Source: Nostoc sp. B(2019) (GTDB lineage: Bacteria > Cyanobacteriota > Cyanobacteriia > Cyanobacteriales > Nostocaceae). From it: DNA of 64,000 nt. Where the stretch lies: assembly GCF_010091925.1 (NCBI RefSeq), contig NZ_WVID01000005.1, positions 244,430 to 308,429 of the forward strand, given 5' to 3'. Shown in pieces: positions 41,343 through 49,420 of the stretch; position 1 is the first letter of the stretch, and each line of letters starts with the position of its first letter. The notes under the pieces are model-generated. The model had not been told where the DNA came from. It worked only from the letters and a program-made list of their open reading frames with translations, and ran no database searches. A program made the position numbers and the translations under genes.

Positions 41343-43374
41343 ATTTGCCTTGCTAGTTGGTGTAAGTGAGTATGAACCAGGTCTGACTCCGTTACCTTCT
41401 GCTTCTAGGGATGTGGAAGCCCTCAAGCAGGTTTTAATACATCCTGAAATGGGTGGATTCGCAGCGGCAGATGTGACAGTACTGACTAATCCACAGCGAC
41501 AGATGATGGAGACAGCCATTTACAAGCTGTTTGCCAATCGCCAGAAAAATGATTTGGTACTGTTTTACTTTTCTGGACACGGGGTCAAGGACGAAAATCG
41601 TAACCTTTTTCTATCAAGTGGTGAAACTAGTTTAGAACATGGAAGATTAGTCACGCCTACGGCAGTTGCCGCTAGATTCCTCCATGACAGTATGAATGGC
41701 AGCAAATCAGAGCGACAGGTAATTATTTTAGACTGCTGCTTTAGTGGAGCTTTTCCTGATGGATTGGCTGCCAAAGATGATGGTTCTGTGGATATTCAAG
41801 CACAGCTAGGCAGTAAAGGTCGAGCAATTCTCACATCTTCCACTTCGACTCAATATTCCTTTGAGCAGGAAGGGTCTGACCTTTCTATCTACACTCGCTA
41901 TCTGGTGGAGGGAATTGAAAAAGGAACAGCAGACCAAGACGAAGATGGTTGGATTTCAGCGGATGAGTTGCATAACTATGCCAGTAGCAAGGTGCTGGAA
42001 GCCGCTCCCGCTATGACACCACAGTTTTATCCTGTTAAAGAAGGCTATAGAATTCGGCTGGCGAAAGCACCCGTCGATGACCCTAAGCTCAAGTACCGCA
42101 AGGAAGTGAAGCGACTGGAAAACCAAGGTAGATTTTCCATCCCCGCTCGCAGGCTGTTAAATTCGCAACGAACTCAGTTGCAGCTTTCACTAGAAGTAGC
42201 AGAGGCGATTGAAGCAGAAGTTCTGCAACCATATCGAGAATTTCAACGCAAGTTACAGGAGTATGAGGAAACACTACAGGAGTGTGTGAAAGCGGAGTAC
42301 CCTTTGAGTGAAAGAACCCTGAATGATTTGCAGGATTATCAGCAGCATTTGGGACTCAGGAACGAGGATATTGCACCAATTGAAGCTAAGATTATTGCCC
42401 CACTAGCGGCGACCTCTCCCCCAGCCCTTATCTCAAAAAAAGAGGAGAGAACTTCCCCCTTCCCTCGCAGGGAAGGTGGGTTAGAGGGGTTAGGTCAGTT
42501 TGAATTTGACGTAGTGACTGTCAATTCTGAAGGTGAGGAAACTAACCGTCGTCGGGGTCAGGCGGAGTACTTCACTGCTGACTTGGGGAATGGCATCACC
42601 TTGGATATGGTTTCTATTCCTGGTGGTGAGTTTTTGATGGGTTCTCCAAAAAGTGAATTAGAGCGACGTGACGATGAAGAACCACAGCATAAAGTCACAA
42701 TTCAACCTTTTTTCATGGGTAAGTTTCAGGTAACTCAGGCACAATGGCAGGCTGTTGCTGCTTTACCCAAGATTAATTATGACTTGGAACCTGACCCGTC
42801 AAATTTTAAAGGAGTAAATCGCCCTGTAGAGCAGTTATCCTGGCTAGATGCAGTTGAATTTTGTGGGCGACTTTCTCAGAAGTTGGGACGGGAGTATTGT
42901 CTACCTAGCGAAGCCGAGTGGGAATATGCTTGTAGGGCTGGAACCACCACGCCTTTTCACTTCGGCGAGACGATTACAACTGATTTGGCAAATTATGACG
43001 GTACAGATTTTGAACATGAGGGGACTGTGTATTTAGGTTCTTATGATAGAGGCCCCAAAGGAATCTATCGTAAAGAAACAACAGACGTAGGCAGTTTTAG
43101 CGTAGCAAACGCCTTTGGAATTTACGATATGCACGGCAATGTTTGGGAGTGGTGTCTTGACCATTGGCACGATAACTATCAGGGCGCACCTAATGATGGC
43201 AAAGCACGGTTAATTGATAACGATAATGATAATCATGTACGGCTGCTGCGCGGTGGTTCGTGGGTCGGCCATCCGAGGAACTGCCGTTCTGCTTATCGTA
43301 TTGGGTGCGCGCCGGTCAATAGGGACTTCAACCTCGGTTTCCGCGTTGTGTGTTCCCCTGCGAGGACTCCCTAG
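41335..43374 (+). CDS. Caspase-like / sulfatase-modifying-factor (CLec-fold) fusion protein
   Basis: A 679-residue multidomain protein. A caspase p20-like peptidase (about 1-245) has His82 in SGHGVKD and Cys135 in LDCCFSGA. An EF-hand-like loop DQDEDGWISADE (200-211) lies within its C-terminal part. A helical region (about 255-350) has two related motifs (LSLEVAEAIEAEVLQPY and LGLRNEDIAPIEAKI). A repeat-encoded linker (about 360-390) follows. The C-terminal domain (about 420-675) is a formylglycine-generating-enzyme/SUMF1 C-type-lectin fold (IPGGEFLMGSP, LPSEAEWEYACRAG, DMHGNVWEWCLD, LRGGSW, GFRVV). Of the two catalytic Cys of true formylglycine enzymes only one equivalent is kept (PRNCRS), so it is probably a binding module. 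Its 3' end resembles a retroelement-diversified variable region. A sensor-executioner protease is a reasonable inference. Confidence 0.9.
   Translation: MAKFALLVGVSEYEPGLTPLPSASRDVEALKQVLIHPEMGGFAAADVTVLTNPQRQMMETAIYKLFANRQKNDLVLFYFSGHGVKDENRNLFLSSGETSLEHGRLVTPTAVAARFLHDSMNGSKSERQVIILDCCFSGAFPDGLAAKDDGSVDIQAQLGSKGRAILTSSTSTQYSFEQEGSDLSIYTRYLVEGIEKGTADQDEDGWISADELHNYASSKVLEAAPAMTPQFYPVKEGYRIRLAKAPVDDPKLKYRKEVKRLENQGRFSIPARRLLNSQRTQLQLSLEVAEAIEAEVLQPYREFQRKLQEYEETLQECVKAEYPLSERTLNDLQDYQQHLGLRNEDIAPIEAKIIAPLAATSPPALISKKEERTSPFPRREGGLEGLGQFEFDVVTVNSEGEETNRRRGQAEYFTADLGNGITLDMVSIPGGEFLMGSPKSELERRDDEEPQHKVTIQPFFMGKFQVTQAQWQAVAALPKINYDLEPDPSNFKGVNRPVEQLSWLDAVEFCGRLSQKLGREYCLPSEAEWEYACRAGTTTPFHFGETITTDLANYDGTDFEHEGTVYLGSYDRGPKGIYRKETTDVGSFSVANAFGIYDMHGNVWEWCLDHWHDNYQGAPNDGKARLIDNDNDNHVRLLRGGSWVGHPRNCRSAYRIGCAPVNRDFNLGFRVVCSPARTP
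42413..42495. repeat. Dispersed repeat forming the linker of the caspase-SUMF1 protein
   Basis: The segment CCTCTCCCCCAGCCCTTATC ... CCTTCCCTCGCAGGGAAGG ... TTAGAGGGGTTAGGT has the look of the CTCTCCCC/AGGGAAGG dispersed element common between genes in Nostocales. Here it is read in frame between the helical region and the lectin-fold domain. Confidence 0.6.
43246..43356 (+). other. Candidate diversity-generating-retroelement variable region
   Basis: The last 35 codons before the tail have an invariant frame (RGGSW...P.NCRSAYR....P.NR...GFRVV) interrupted by residues V-G-H, I-G-C-A, V, D-F and L. In retroelement targets of this fold those positions are Asn-type codons in the template. Codons GTC, GGC, CAT, ATT, TGC, GTC, GAC, TTC and CTC all derive from AAC or AAT (or ATC for CTC) by changing only A residues. 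The conserved backbone codons (AGGAACTGCCGTTCTGCTTAT) are uninterrupted. No template repeat or reverse transcriptase is present in the window, so mutagenesis would act in trans. Confidence 0.6.
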
Positions 43375-43429
43375 CCCTTTTCTCTTTTGCTCTTTTGCTC
43401 TTTACACTTCTTTATTTTTTTCTCTTATG

Positions 43430-43455
43430 TCCGCCGCAGGCGGATAATTTTTTTT
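43430..43455 (+). terminator. Hairpin with T-tract downstream of caspase-SUMF1 gene
   Basis: TCCGCC-GCA-GGCGGA followed within three bases by a run of T residues (43448-43455), a plausible Rho-independent terminator after a pyrimidine-rich stretch. The GCCGCAGGCGG core also occurs in dispersed repeats. Confidence 0.65.
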
Positions 43456-43618
43456 ACTTTAGTAACGAAAAATATTTGAAACTATTGGTAAGGAGTAAAG
43501 CTGAACAGTCATCCGACTCTAATCTTGCATACAAATCTGCTGAATCTGCGCGCCTCAAACAACAATTTATAATAGCAGCCTCGCTCATAATAAAATTAAC
43601 ACTATTGGCAAAACCCCT

Positions 43619-43732
43619 ATGGAAGCTCTCATCCTGAATATACCCCCCGCCGTAGGTTTAACAGACGAGCAGTTTTACCAACTCTGCATAGCTGTTACGC
43701 GTTCAACCTGTGGAATTGCCAAGGATAATTAG
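43619..43732 (+). pseudogene. N-terminal remnant of an Uma2-family gene
   Basis: A 37-codon frame (MEALILNIPPAVGLTDEQFY, then QLCIA) reproduces the usual beginning of Uma2-family proteins, but diverges after LCIA and stops 11 codons later. The rest of the 478-base gap between the caspase-SUMF1 gene and the tRNA holds the terminator above, a pyrimidine-rich run and a GCGATCGC octamer, with no other gene. Confidence 0.7.
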
Positions 43733-43852
43733 GAATAAGCGATCGCTCATCTGTTTTCCCAATTACACAAATCTTCAAAATTTACTTCCTAAAATCATAA
43801 CATTTAGTAAATAAACTTTATATAAAAACACTTAAGTTTACTTTTTAGCGAA

Positions 43853-43925
<73 letters not shown>

Positions 43926-44002
43926 GGCTGTGATTTATCTTAGCCACGATTATTTAATGTAGCAAACATATAATAATTTAGCAAGAGCTTGAAGAAAAAA
44001 AA

Positions 44003-44872
44003 TTATGGTGCTTTCATTCTCAACTTAACCCAGATGAAAACTGCGACAAATAGCAAAAACTGGACAAGGACGATACTAGGGCCAGAAGCAAGGTTAAAAA
44101 GACCCGATACGATCATGCCAGCAATGCTGCTGCTAGAACCGACAATCACCGACAAGAGCAGAAAACGGCTAAAGTGGTGACTCATCAGTTTAGCTGTGGA
44201 GGCGGGAATTACTAAAAAGGCGTTCACTAGTAAGACGCCAACAGCTTTAATCGCTACAGCCACAGCTAGTGATAGCAAAACCACAAACACGTAGCGATAC
44301 AATTGAACTGGAATACCTTGAACCTGGGCGACATCGGGGTTAAGCGTCAACAAAATTTGCTGCCGCAGAGTTGATAGTAAAAATATGCTGCCTCCCACAA
44401 GTATCAGCAGCGTCAAAATTAAATCTGTGGTGTCTATCGCCAGAATATCGCCAAACAGCACTGCCATTAAGTTACCGCGATACCCTTTAATCAAGCTAGT
44501 GAGAATCACACCGATCGCTAATGCTCCTGATAGCACTATACTCAGTACGCTATCGCTACCTAAATCGGTTTTGTCAATGAAGTAGAGGACAACAACACCA
44601 AAAACTAAGGTAAAAGGTAACAGCATCCAAGTAGGATTAAACTGGAGTAGCACACCTAACGCCACGCCTACTAATGCTGCATGACCAACAGCATGGCTGA
44701 AAAAAGATAGTTGGCGCAAGGTGACAAAACTACCCAACATACCGCCCAGTATTCCCATTAATACAGCACCGGCGATCGCACGCTGCATAAAAGGAAATTG
44801 CAACAATTCCACTAAGTCATTACTATTAGTGATGGCTAGCCAAATTGTCTGGCAATAATTGAATAAATACAT
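44003..44872 (-). CDS. znuB: Zinc ABC transporter permease
   Basis: A 289-residue ABC-3 family permease with about eight membrane helices (for example FMQRAIAGAVLMGILGGMLGSFVTLRQLSFFSHAVGHAALVGVALG at the front, shown only in part by the motif SFFSHAVGHAALVG). The C-terminal GVLLVNAFLVIPASTAK is a family signature. It forms the membrane channel for zinc imported with the ZnuC ATPase and ZnuA binding protein encoded just to the right. It is separated from znuC by an SmtB-type gene on the opposite strand, so it needs its own promoter in the 136-base divergent gap. Confidence 0.92.
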   Translation of the reverse strand: MYLFNYCQTIWLAITNSNDLVELLQFPFMQRAIAGAVLMGILGGMLGSFVTLRQLSFFSHAVGHAALVGVALGVLLQFNPTWMLLPFTLVFGVVVLYFIDKTDLGSDSVLSIVLSGALAIGVILTSLIKGYRGNLMAVLFGDILAIDTTDLILTLLILVGGSIFLLSTLRQQILLTLNPDVAQVQGIPVQLYRYVFVVLLSLAVAVAIKAVGVLLVNAFLVIPASTAKLMSHHFSRFLLLSVIVGSSSSIAGMIVSGLFNLASGPSIVLVQFLLFVAVFIWVKLRMKAP

Positions 44873-45008
44873 AATGTAATATTTTAAACTTATTAGCAGT
44901 TATGCTGATAGGAAATAGTCTTTATTTTTGAGGGTATAGCAGGGAGTATTTCCCACACTTTTGTCAAAAATTCTGTAGTTTTTATTGCCACTAAATTTGA
45001 TTTATAAA

Positions 45009-45389
45009 ATGAGAATAATTCAGTATAATCCAAGATGCGCTATAGATAGTGATATTGTGCAACCCCTCTCAGATAAAGTTCTCAGCAGCGAAAAAGCTCA
45101 GCAGATGGCAGAGTTTTTTAGCTTCTTAGGAGATGCTAATCGCCTGCGAATTCTCTCCTTTTTGGCTACAAAAGAACTGTGTGTTAGTGATTTAGCAACA
45201 TTATTGGATATGAGTGAATCTGCTGTTTCGCATCAGTTGCGAAACTTAAGAGCGATGCGCTTGGTAGGTTATCGCAAGCAAGGTCGTAATGTATTCTATC
45301 GTCTACACGATAGTCATATTTTCCAACTCTATCAGGCTGTCGCCGAACACTTAGATGAAAGTGAGGAGAGAATTGAGAGCGAAGAATAA
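45009..45389 (+). CDS. SmtB/ArsR-family metal-sensing repressor
   Basis: A 126-residue ArsR/SmtB-type winged-helix repressor. I use the ATG at 45009; an in-frame TTG eight codons upstream is less likely. The DNA-recognition helix is [31 protein letters not shown] in pattern. The zinc-sensing alpha5 residues are kept in [19 protein letters not shown] (Asp, His, His, Glu as in SmtB), and ELCVSDLA keeps the alpha3 Cys, with another Cys near the N-terminus (PRCAID). It probably dissociates from DNA when zinc binds. It sits divergently between znuB and znuC, and a short palindrome TGAGAATAATTCA overlaps its start codon. Confidence 0.9.
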   Translation: MRIIQYNPRCAIDSDIVQPLSDKVLSSEKAQQMAEFFSFLGDANRLRILSFLATKELCVSDLATLLDMSESAVSHQLRNLRAMRLVGYRKQGRNVFYRLHDSHIFQLYQAVAEHLDESEERIESEE

Positions 45390-45485
45390 AAATATTAACT
45401 CCTGGCCGACAATTCTTTGATAGTACAGAGCAAGCCGATTTATCTGTGGTATCAATCCAAAATCTAAAATTGGATGACTCTCAAC

Positions 45486-46274
45486 TCAATTGTGGTGATG
45501 CTGATAGCGACTGAATCCAGGGCCGTAAGTTGCTAAAAGGTTTTGGGGTGAAAGAGCAATTTCGGGTTTACCAGTACAAACAACTGTTTGGTTGAGGCAA
45601 AGGACGCGATCGCAATGGCGGCTTACCATATCAATATCATGGGAAACTTGCAATACTGTCCAACCCTCCTCCCGCTTTAATTCATTCAGCAAAGCATAAA
45701 AATCCGCTGTACCTTGGACATCAACCCCAGCAAAGGCTTCATCGAGTATCAAAAGTCTCCGAGGACTGACTAGACAGTAAGCTAGCAGCACCCGTTTAAG
45801 TTGACCACCACTCAGAGTACCAATAGCTTGGTGTCGCAGATGATAAGCATCGGTTCGCCGTAAAGCTTCTGTTATCGCTGCTGATTTTTCTCTGTCTTGT
45901 CTCCACAGACTAGAGAAAAATAAATTTTTCCTTTTCCCCTTTCCCCTTTCCTCTTTAATTACCCATCCCAGTCCTACTAATTCGCTGACACAAATAGGAA
46001 AACTGCGATCAAAAATGAAGTTTTGCGGCATATAGCCCAACAGGTGACGTAAATGCCCCAGCCTGACAATTGGACAACCAAATATTTCAATCTTACCAGC
46101 ACTTCGAGGTATCAAATCTAAAACCGCTTTTACCAGGGTACTTTTACCTGCACCATTGGGGCCAACTATGGCTGTATCTGTTCCTGACCATAATTCAAAG
46201 GAAACATCTCGAACAGCTAGATAGTTGCCTTGATATACAGTTAGTCCCTCAACTTTTAAAATAGGCGATGTCAT
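45486..46274 (-). CDS. znuC: Zinc ABC transporter ATP-binding protein
   Basis: A 262-residue ABC ATPase. Walker A is GPNGAGKST (about 38-46), the Q-loop MPQN, signature LSGGQLKRV, Walker B RLLILDEAFAGVD and the switch His in VSHDID. The insert around residues 108-130 (EERGKGKRKN) is low complexity and encoded by a CCTTTTCCCCTTTCCCC-type stretch. It follows znuA by 48 bases on the same strand; its permease gene lies beyond the smtB-like gene. Confidence 0.93.
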   Translation of the reverse strand: MTSPILKVEGLTVYQGNYLAVRDVSFELWSGTDTAIVGPNGAGKSTLVKAVLDLIPRSAGKIEIFGCPIVRLGHLRHLLGYMPQNFIFDRSFPICVSELVGLGWVIKEERGKGKRKNLFFSSLWRQDREKSAAITEALRRTDAYHLRHQAIGTLSGGQLKRVLLAYCLVSPRRLLILDEAFAGVDVQGTADFYALLNELKREEGWTVLQVSHDIDMVSRHCDRVLCLNQTVVCTGKPEIALSPQNLLATYGPGFSRYQHHHN

Positions 46275-46322
46275 TTAAGTAATTTAAAACTCAAAATTCA
46301 AAATGAAAAAGTACAATTAAAT

Positions 46323-47336
46323 CTATTTACAAGCAGTTTCCAGAGTTTGTAAGTTAGCTCTCATTGCTTTGAAATAATATTGCGAATCTGTTTCACCAGT
46401 TTCCAGAGAATCTAGTGGACGCAAAGTCAATTTTAAGTCTTGAGAAAGACTGGTTAGCAATTTGTTATCTACTCCGGGTTCGCTAAATAAAGCTTTCACT
46501 TTATACTTTCTTACAGCATTAACTGCATTTTGCACATCTGCCGGTGAAAGTTGATCTTCAGGAACTTTTACCACGGCAACTTGCTTGAGTTTATAGCGTT
46601 GGGCTAGGTATGGAAACGCATCATGAAAAGTAATAAAGGTGCAGCTGGGATTTTTCTGCAAAGTCTGCTGAAATTCGCCGTTTAAAGTTTCTAATTCGTT
46701 AATATAAGCAGCTGCATTTGCCTCATAAGCAGCTTTATTCTCAGGATCAGATGCAATTAACCCATCACGTATATTTATTACCTGCTGTTTAGCCAAAACT
46801 GGATCTAACCAAACGTGAGGATTACCCGTTGCGTGGTCGTGGTCTTTTTCTTCTTTCGCTGTTTCTTCAACTGGTGAAATCTCATTTAAGGGCTTAATAC
46901 CTTTGCTAGCATCAATTTCAGTCAATTTAGGATTTTGGGCATTTTTGACAGTATCTTCCAGAAATTCCTCTAACCCCAAACCATTTTTTACTAGCACATT
47001 TGCAGTGGCGATCGCTTTGACATTTTCTGGTGTTGCTTGGTAGTCGTGTACTTCAGTACCCGGCGGGACTAAAATTTCTACGTCTGCTACATTGCCTGCT
47101 ACTGCTTTGGCAAACAAAAACATTGGCAAAAACGTTGTCACTACTTTAGTTTTTCCCGCTTGCACTGATGGGGTTGATGCAGCCTCTTGTGCTTGCGGTA
47201 ACTGTTGAGAAGTTGTTCCTTGATTGGTGTTCGATTGGTTACAGCCAGCAGCAATTGACAACATGAGTAGAGCAATTAGAGGCAGAGTACCACGTCTTTG
47301 TCTACCTGTTTTATGTCCTATACGAGTCCAAATCAC
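46323..47336 (-). CDS. znuA: Zinc-binding lipoprotein of ABC transporter
   Basis: A 337-residue periplasmic binding protein. The lipobox is SIAAGC (about residue 32). Zinc ligands are indicated by PPGTEVHDYQ, the short His-rich loop KDHDHATGNPHVWLDP, TFHDAFPYLA and the C-terminal SEPGVDN. The His loop points to zinc rather than manganese. The start is GTG, preceded by GGAGG at suitable distance. A Zur-like site lies about 80 bases upstream. It heads the znuA-znuC unit and is divergent from the SLH-porin. Confidence 0.92.
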   Translation of the reverse strand: MIWTRIGHKTGRQRRGTLPLIALLMLSIAAGCNQSNTNQGTTSQQLPQAQEAASTPSVQAGKTKVVTTFLPMFLFAKAVAGNVADVEILVPPGTEVHDYQATPENVKAIATANVLVKNGLGLEEFLEDTVKNAQNPKLTEIDASKGIKPLNEISPVEETAKEEKDHDHATGNPHVWLDPVLAKQQVINIRDGLIASDPENKAAYEANAAAYINELETLNGEFQQTLQKNPSCTFITFHDAFPYLAQRYKLKQVAVVKVPEDQLSPADVQNAVNAVRKYKVKALFSEPGVDNKLLTSLSQDLKLTLRPLDSLETGETDSQYYFKAMRANLQTLETACK

Positions 47337-47414
47337 GGTGTTTTTTCCTCCAAAAGGATGCTTGTGCCTTTAGCAAATTTTTGATTGGCAATAAGACTTA
47401 TTCTACATTTTATA

Positions 47415-47429
47415 CTATAATAATTCTCA
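47415..47429 (-). promoter_or_regulatory. Weaker Zur-like site upstream of znuA
   Basis: On the minus strand TGAGAATTATTATAG shares 11 of 14 fixed positions with TGATAATnATTATCA, and additional GAGAAT repeats adjoin it. It lies 79-93 bases upstream of the znuA start, between znuA and the divergent porin gene. Confidence 0.5.
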
Positions 47430-47493
47430 TTCTCATGCAAGACAGGCAAGATTATTCCTACATTTACTGTGTAAGGAATAACAACATAATTTT

Positions 47494-47532
47494 TTCAGTA
47501 AGTACTAAATTACAAACTTAGTACTTACTGAA
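47494..47532. repeat. 15-bp perfect inverted repeat between znuA and porin genes
   Basis: TTCAGTAAGTACTAA is repeated in inverse orientation after a 9-base spacer. No T-tract follows on either strand, so it is not an obvious terminator. The position between divergent zinc-related promoters suggests an operator or a structured leader. Confidence 0.7.
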
Positions 47533-47669
47533 TAATTAGGATTTCTTGACTTCGTTTTGTTAGAAAATTTGCTTAATTCTGATAAAATTACTGAAAAACT
47601 TTCTCATAAAATCCGCGTTTAAAAAAGCGCAGTGTGGGTGTGAATTTTAATTGAGTGTGAGGAAAAAAA

Positions 47670-49277
47670 ATGCAAAAATTCTGTAAATACTTGCTGGCTA
47701 GTCCAGCAATTTATGCTGCAATGCTTTTTGTTGGTACTGCTGCATTTGCAGGTGAAACATCAACGACAACGGAAATTAATGAAGCTCAAGTTGTAGGTGA
47801 AGTTACACAAAACAAGGTAATGGCGCAAGTTACCTCAGTGTCTCAGTTGTCGGATGTGCAACCCACAGACTGGGCATTCCAAGCATTGCAATCGCTGGTA
47901 GAGCGTTACGGCTGTATTGCGGGATATCCAAATGGGACTTATCGCGGTAATCGGGCAATGACGCGATATGAGTTTGCTGCTGGTTTGAATGCTTGTCTAG
48001 ATCGGGTTAACGAACTAATTGCTACCGCCACTGGTGAACTAGTAACAAAAGAAGATTTAGCTCAACTGCAAAAGCTGCAAGAAGAATTTTCAGCAGAACT
48101 AGCGACATTACGGGGTCGAGTCGATGCAGTAGAAGCACGCGCGGCTGAGTTGGAAGCAAATCAGTTTTCAACTACAACCAAATTGCAAGGACAAGTTGTC
48201 ACAGTCATTAGCGATGTTTTGTCAGGTGAAAATGTCAATGATGCAGAAATTGTAGACCAGAATACAACTTTGGGAGTGCGGGCGCGTATCGAACTTGTAA
48301 CCAGTTTCACAGGCGAAGATACGCTGTTCACTAGAATCCAAACTAATAATATTGTTAGCCCCAACACTAATACTCCAGAGGGCAACTTGTTTTTTGCAAG
48401 TGGTAATAGTGGTGCAGAAGCTAACAACGATGCTGGTATAGATGCACTGTGGTATAAATTTCCTCTGGGCAAAAATACACAAGCGATCGCTATTGCCAAT
48501 GCAGGTGCAGCAGATGACTTAACCAGTACTATCAATATCTTTGACGGTGATGGTGCTTTTGGTGCTTTGTCCACCTTTGGCACACGTAACCCAATTTATA
48601 ACCAGATAGGTGGTGCGGGGTTGGGAATAACCCACGAGTTTGGTGATAAATTAGCACTCAGTTTAGGCTATTTGAGTGGTACAGCTAATAATCCTGCTCC
48701 TCAAAATGGTTTATTTGATGGTGCTTATGGGGCGCTGGCTCAATTGACTGTCAAACCAAGCGATCGCATTTCTGTTGGTTTAACTTACATCAATTCCTAC
48801 AAACAGCCACTACTCACCGGTAGTAATGCGGCAACTTTCACAAATTTAGCAGCTGATCAGGGTTTAGAAGAAGTAGCATTTTCCAGCAATTCTTACGGTA
48901 TCCAAGCATCCATCGGCATCAGTGATAGATTAGTCTTGGGTGGTTGGGCTGGGTATACCAATAGCCGCACCTTGAGCGGGAACCGTGGAGAGGTTGACAT
49001 TTGGAACTACGCTGTAACTCTCGGCTTCCCCGACCTTGGTAAAAAAGGTAATTTGGCTGGTATTATTGCCGGAGTAGAGCCGAGGGTAACAAGTTCCAGC
49101 GTTGCCGGATTAGCAGAAGATGACGATACTTCTTACCATATTGAGGCATTCTACCAGTACAAACTGACTGACAATATCACCATTACCCCAGGAGTCATCT
49201 GGTTAACATCCCCAGATCACAACGATAACAATGATGATGTTGTGATTGGTGCGCTGAGAACCACATTCAGTTTCTAA
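47670..49277 (+). CDS. SLH-domain outer-membrane porin (OprB-like)
   Basis: A 535-residue porin. It has a signal peptide (about 1-27), an SLH domain (about 58-115: LSDVQPTDWAFQALQSLV ... GYPNGTYRGNRAMTRYEFA) that anchors to peptidoglycan-linked polymer, and a short coiled coil (about 128-160, LQKLQEEFSAELATLRGRV). An OprB-type beta-barrel follows and ends in TFSF, with the terminal Phe needed for outer-membrane insertion. Such porins are the major solute channels of cyanobacterial outer membranes. Divergence from znuA suggests a possible role in metal passage. GAGG precedes the ATG; a strong terminator follows. Confidence 0.93.
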   Translation: MQKFCKYLLASPAIYAAMLFVGTAAFAGETSTTTEINEAQVVGEVTQNKVMAQVTSVSQLSDVQPTDWAFQALQSLVERYGCIAGYPNGTYRGNRAMTRYEFAAGLNACLDRVNELIATATGELVTKEDLAQLQKLQEEFSAELATLRGRVDAVEARAAELEANQFSTTTKLQGQVVTVISDVLSGENVNDAEIVDQNTTLGVRARIELVTSFTGEDTLFTRIQTNNIVSPNTNTPEGNLFFASGNSGAEANNDAGIDALWYKFPLGKNTQAIAIANAGAADDLTSTINIFDGDGAFGALSTFGTRNPIYNQIGGAGLGITHEFGDKLALSLGYLSGTANNPAPQNGLFDGAYGALAQLTVKPSDRISVGLTYINSYKQPLLTGSNAATFTNLAADQGLEEVAFSSNSYGIQASIGISDRLVLGGWAGYTNSRTLSGNRGEVDIWNYAVTLGFPDLGKKGNLAGIIAGVEPRVTSSSVAGLAEDDDTSYHIEAFYQYKLTDNITITPGVIWLTSPDHNDNNDDVVIGALRTTFSF

Positions 49278-49293
49278 TTCTTAGAATTTTGCG

Positions 49294-49327
49294 AAAAGAC
49301 GCGAAGTTTTCCTTCGCGTCTTTTTTG
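49294..49327 (+). terminator. Terminator of the porin gene
   Basis: A 13-base stem AAAAGACGCGAAG / CTTCGCGTCTTTT with a 5-base loop, continuing into TTTTTT. Confidence 0.92.
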
Positions 49328-49420
49328 TGCATGATATTAAAATTAAAACCCAGCATTGTTGCCAGGCTTGATATCTCAAAAAAATATTTTAAACTTTTCA
49401 GATAGTCTGAACGGATGATT

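Noticed and set aside
43219..43240. TGATAATCATG resembling a Zur box near the end of the caspase-SUMF1 gene
   Set aside because: It is coding sequence for an Asp-Asn run (DNDNDNH), only half matches the palindrome, and no gene starts nearby.
41335..43374. C-terminal domain as an active formylglycine-generating enzyme
   Set aside because: One of the two catalytic Cys positions is missing and no sulfatase gene is nearby; a ligand-binding lectin-fold role fits better.
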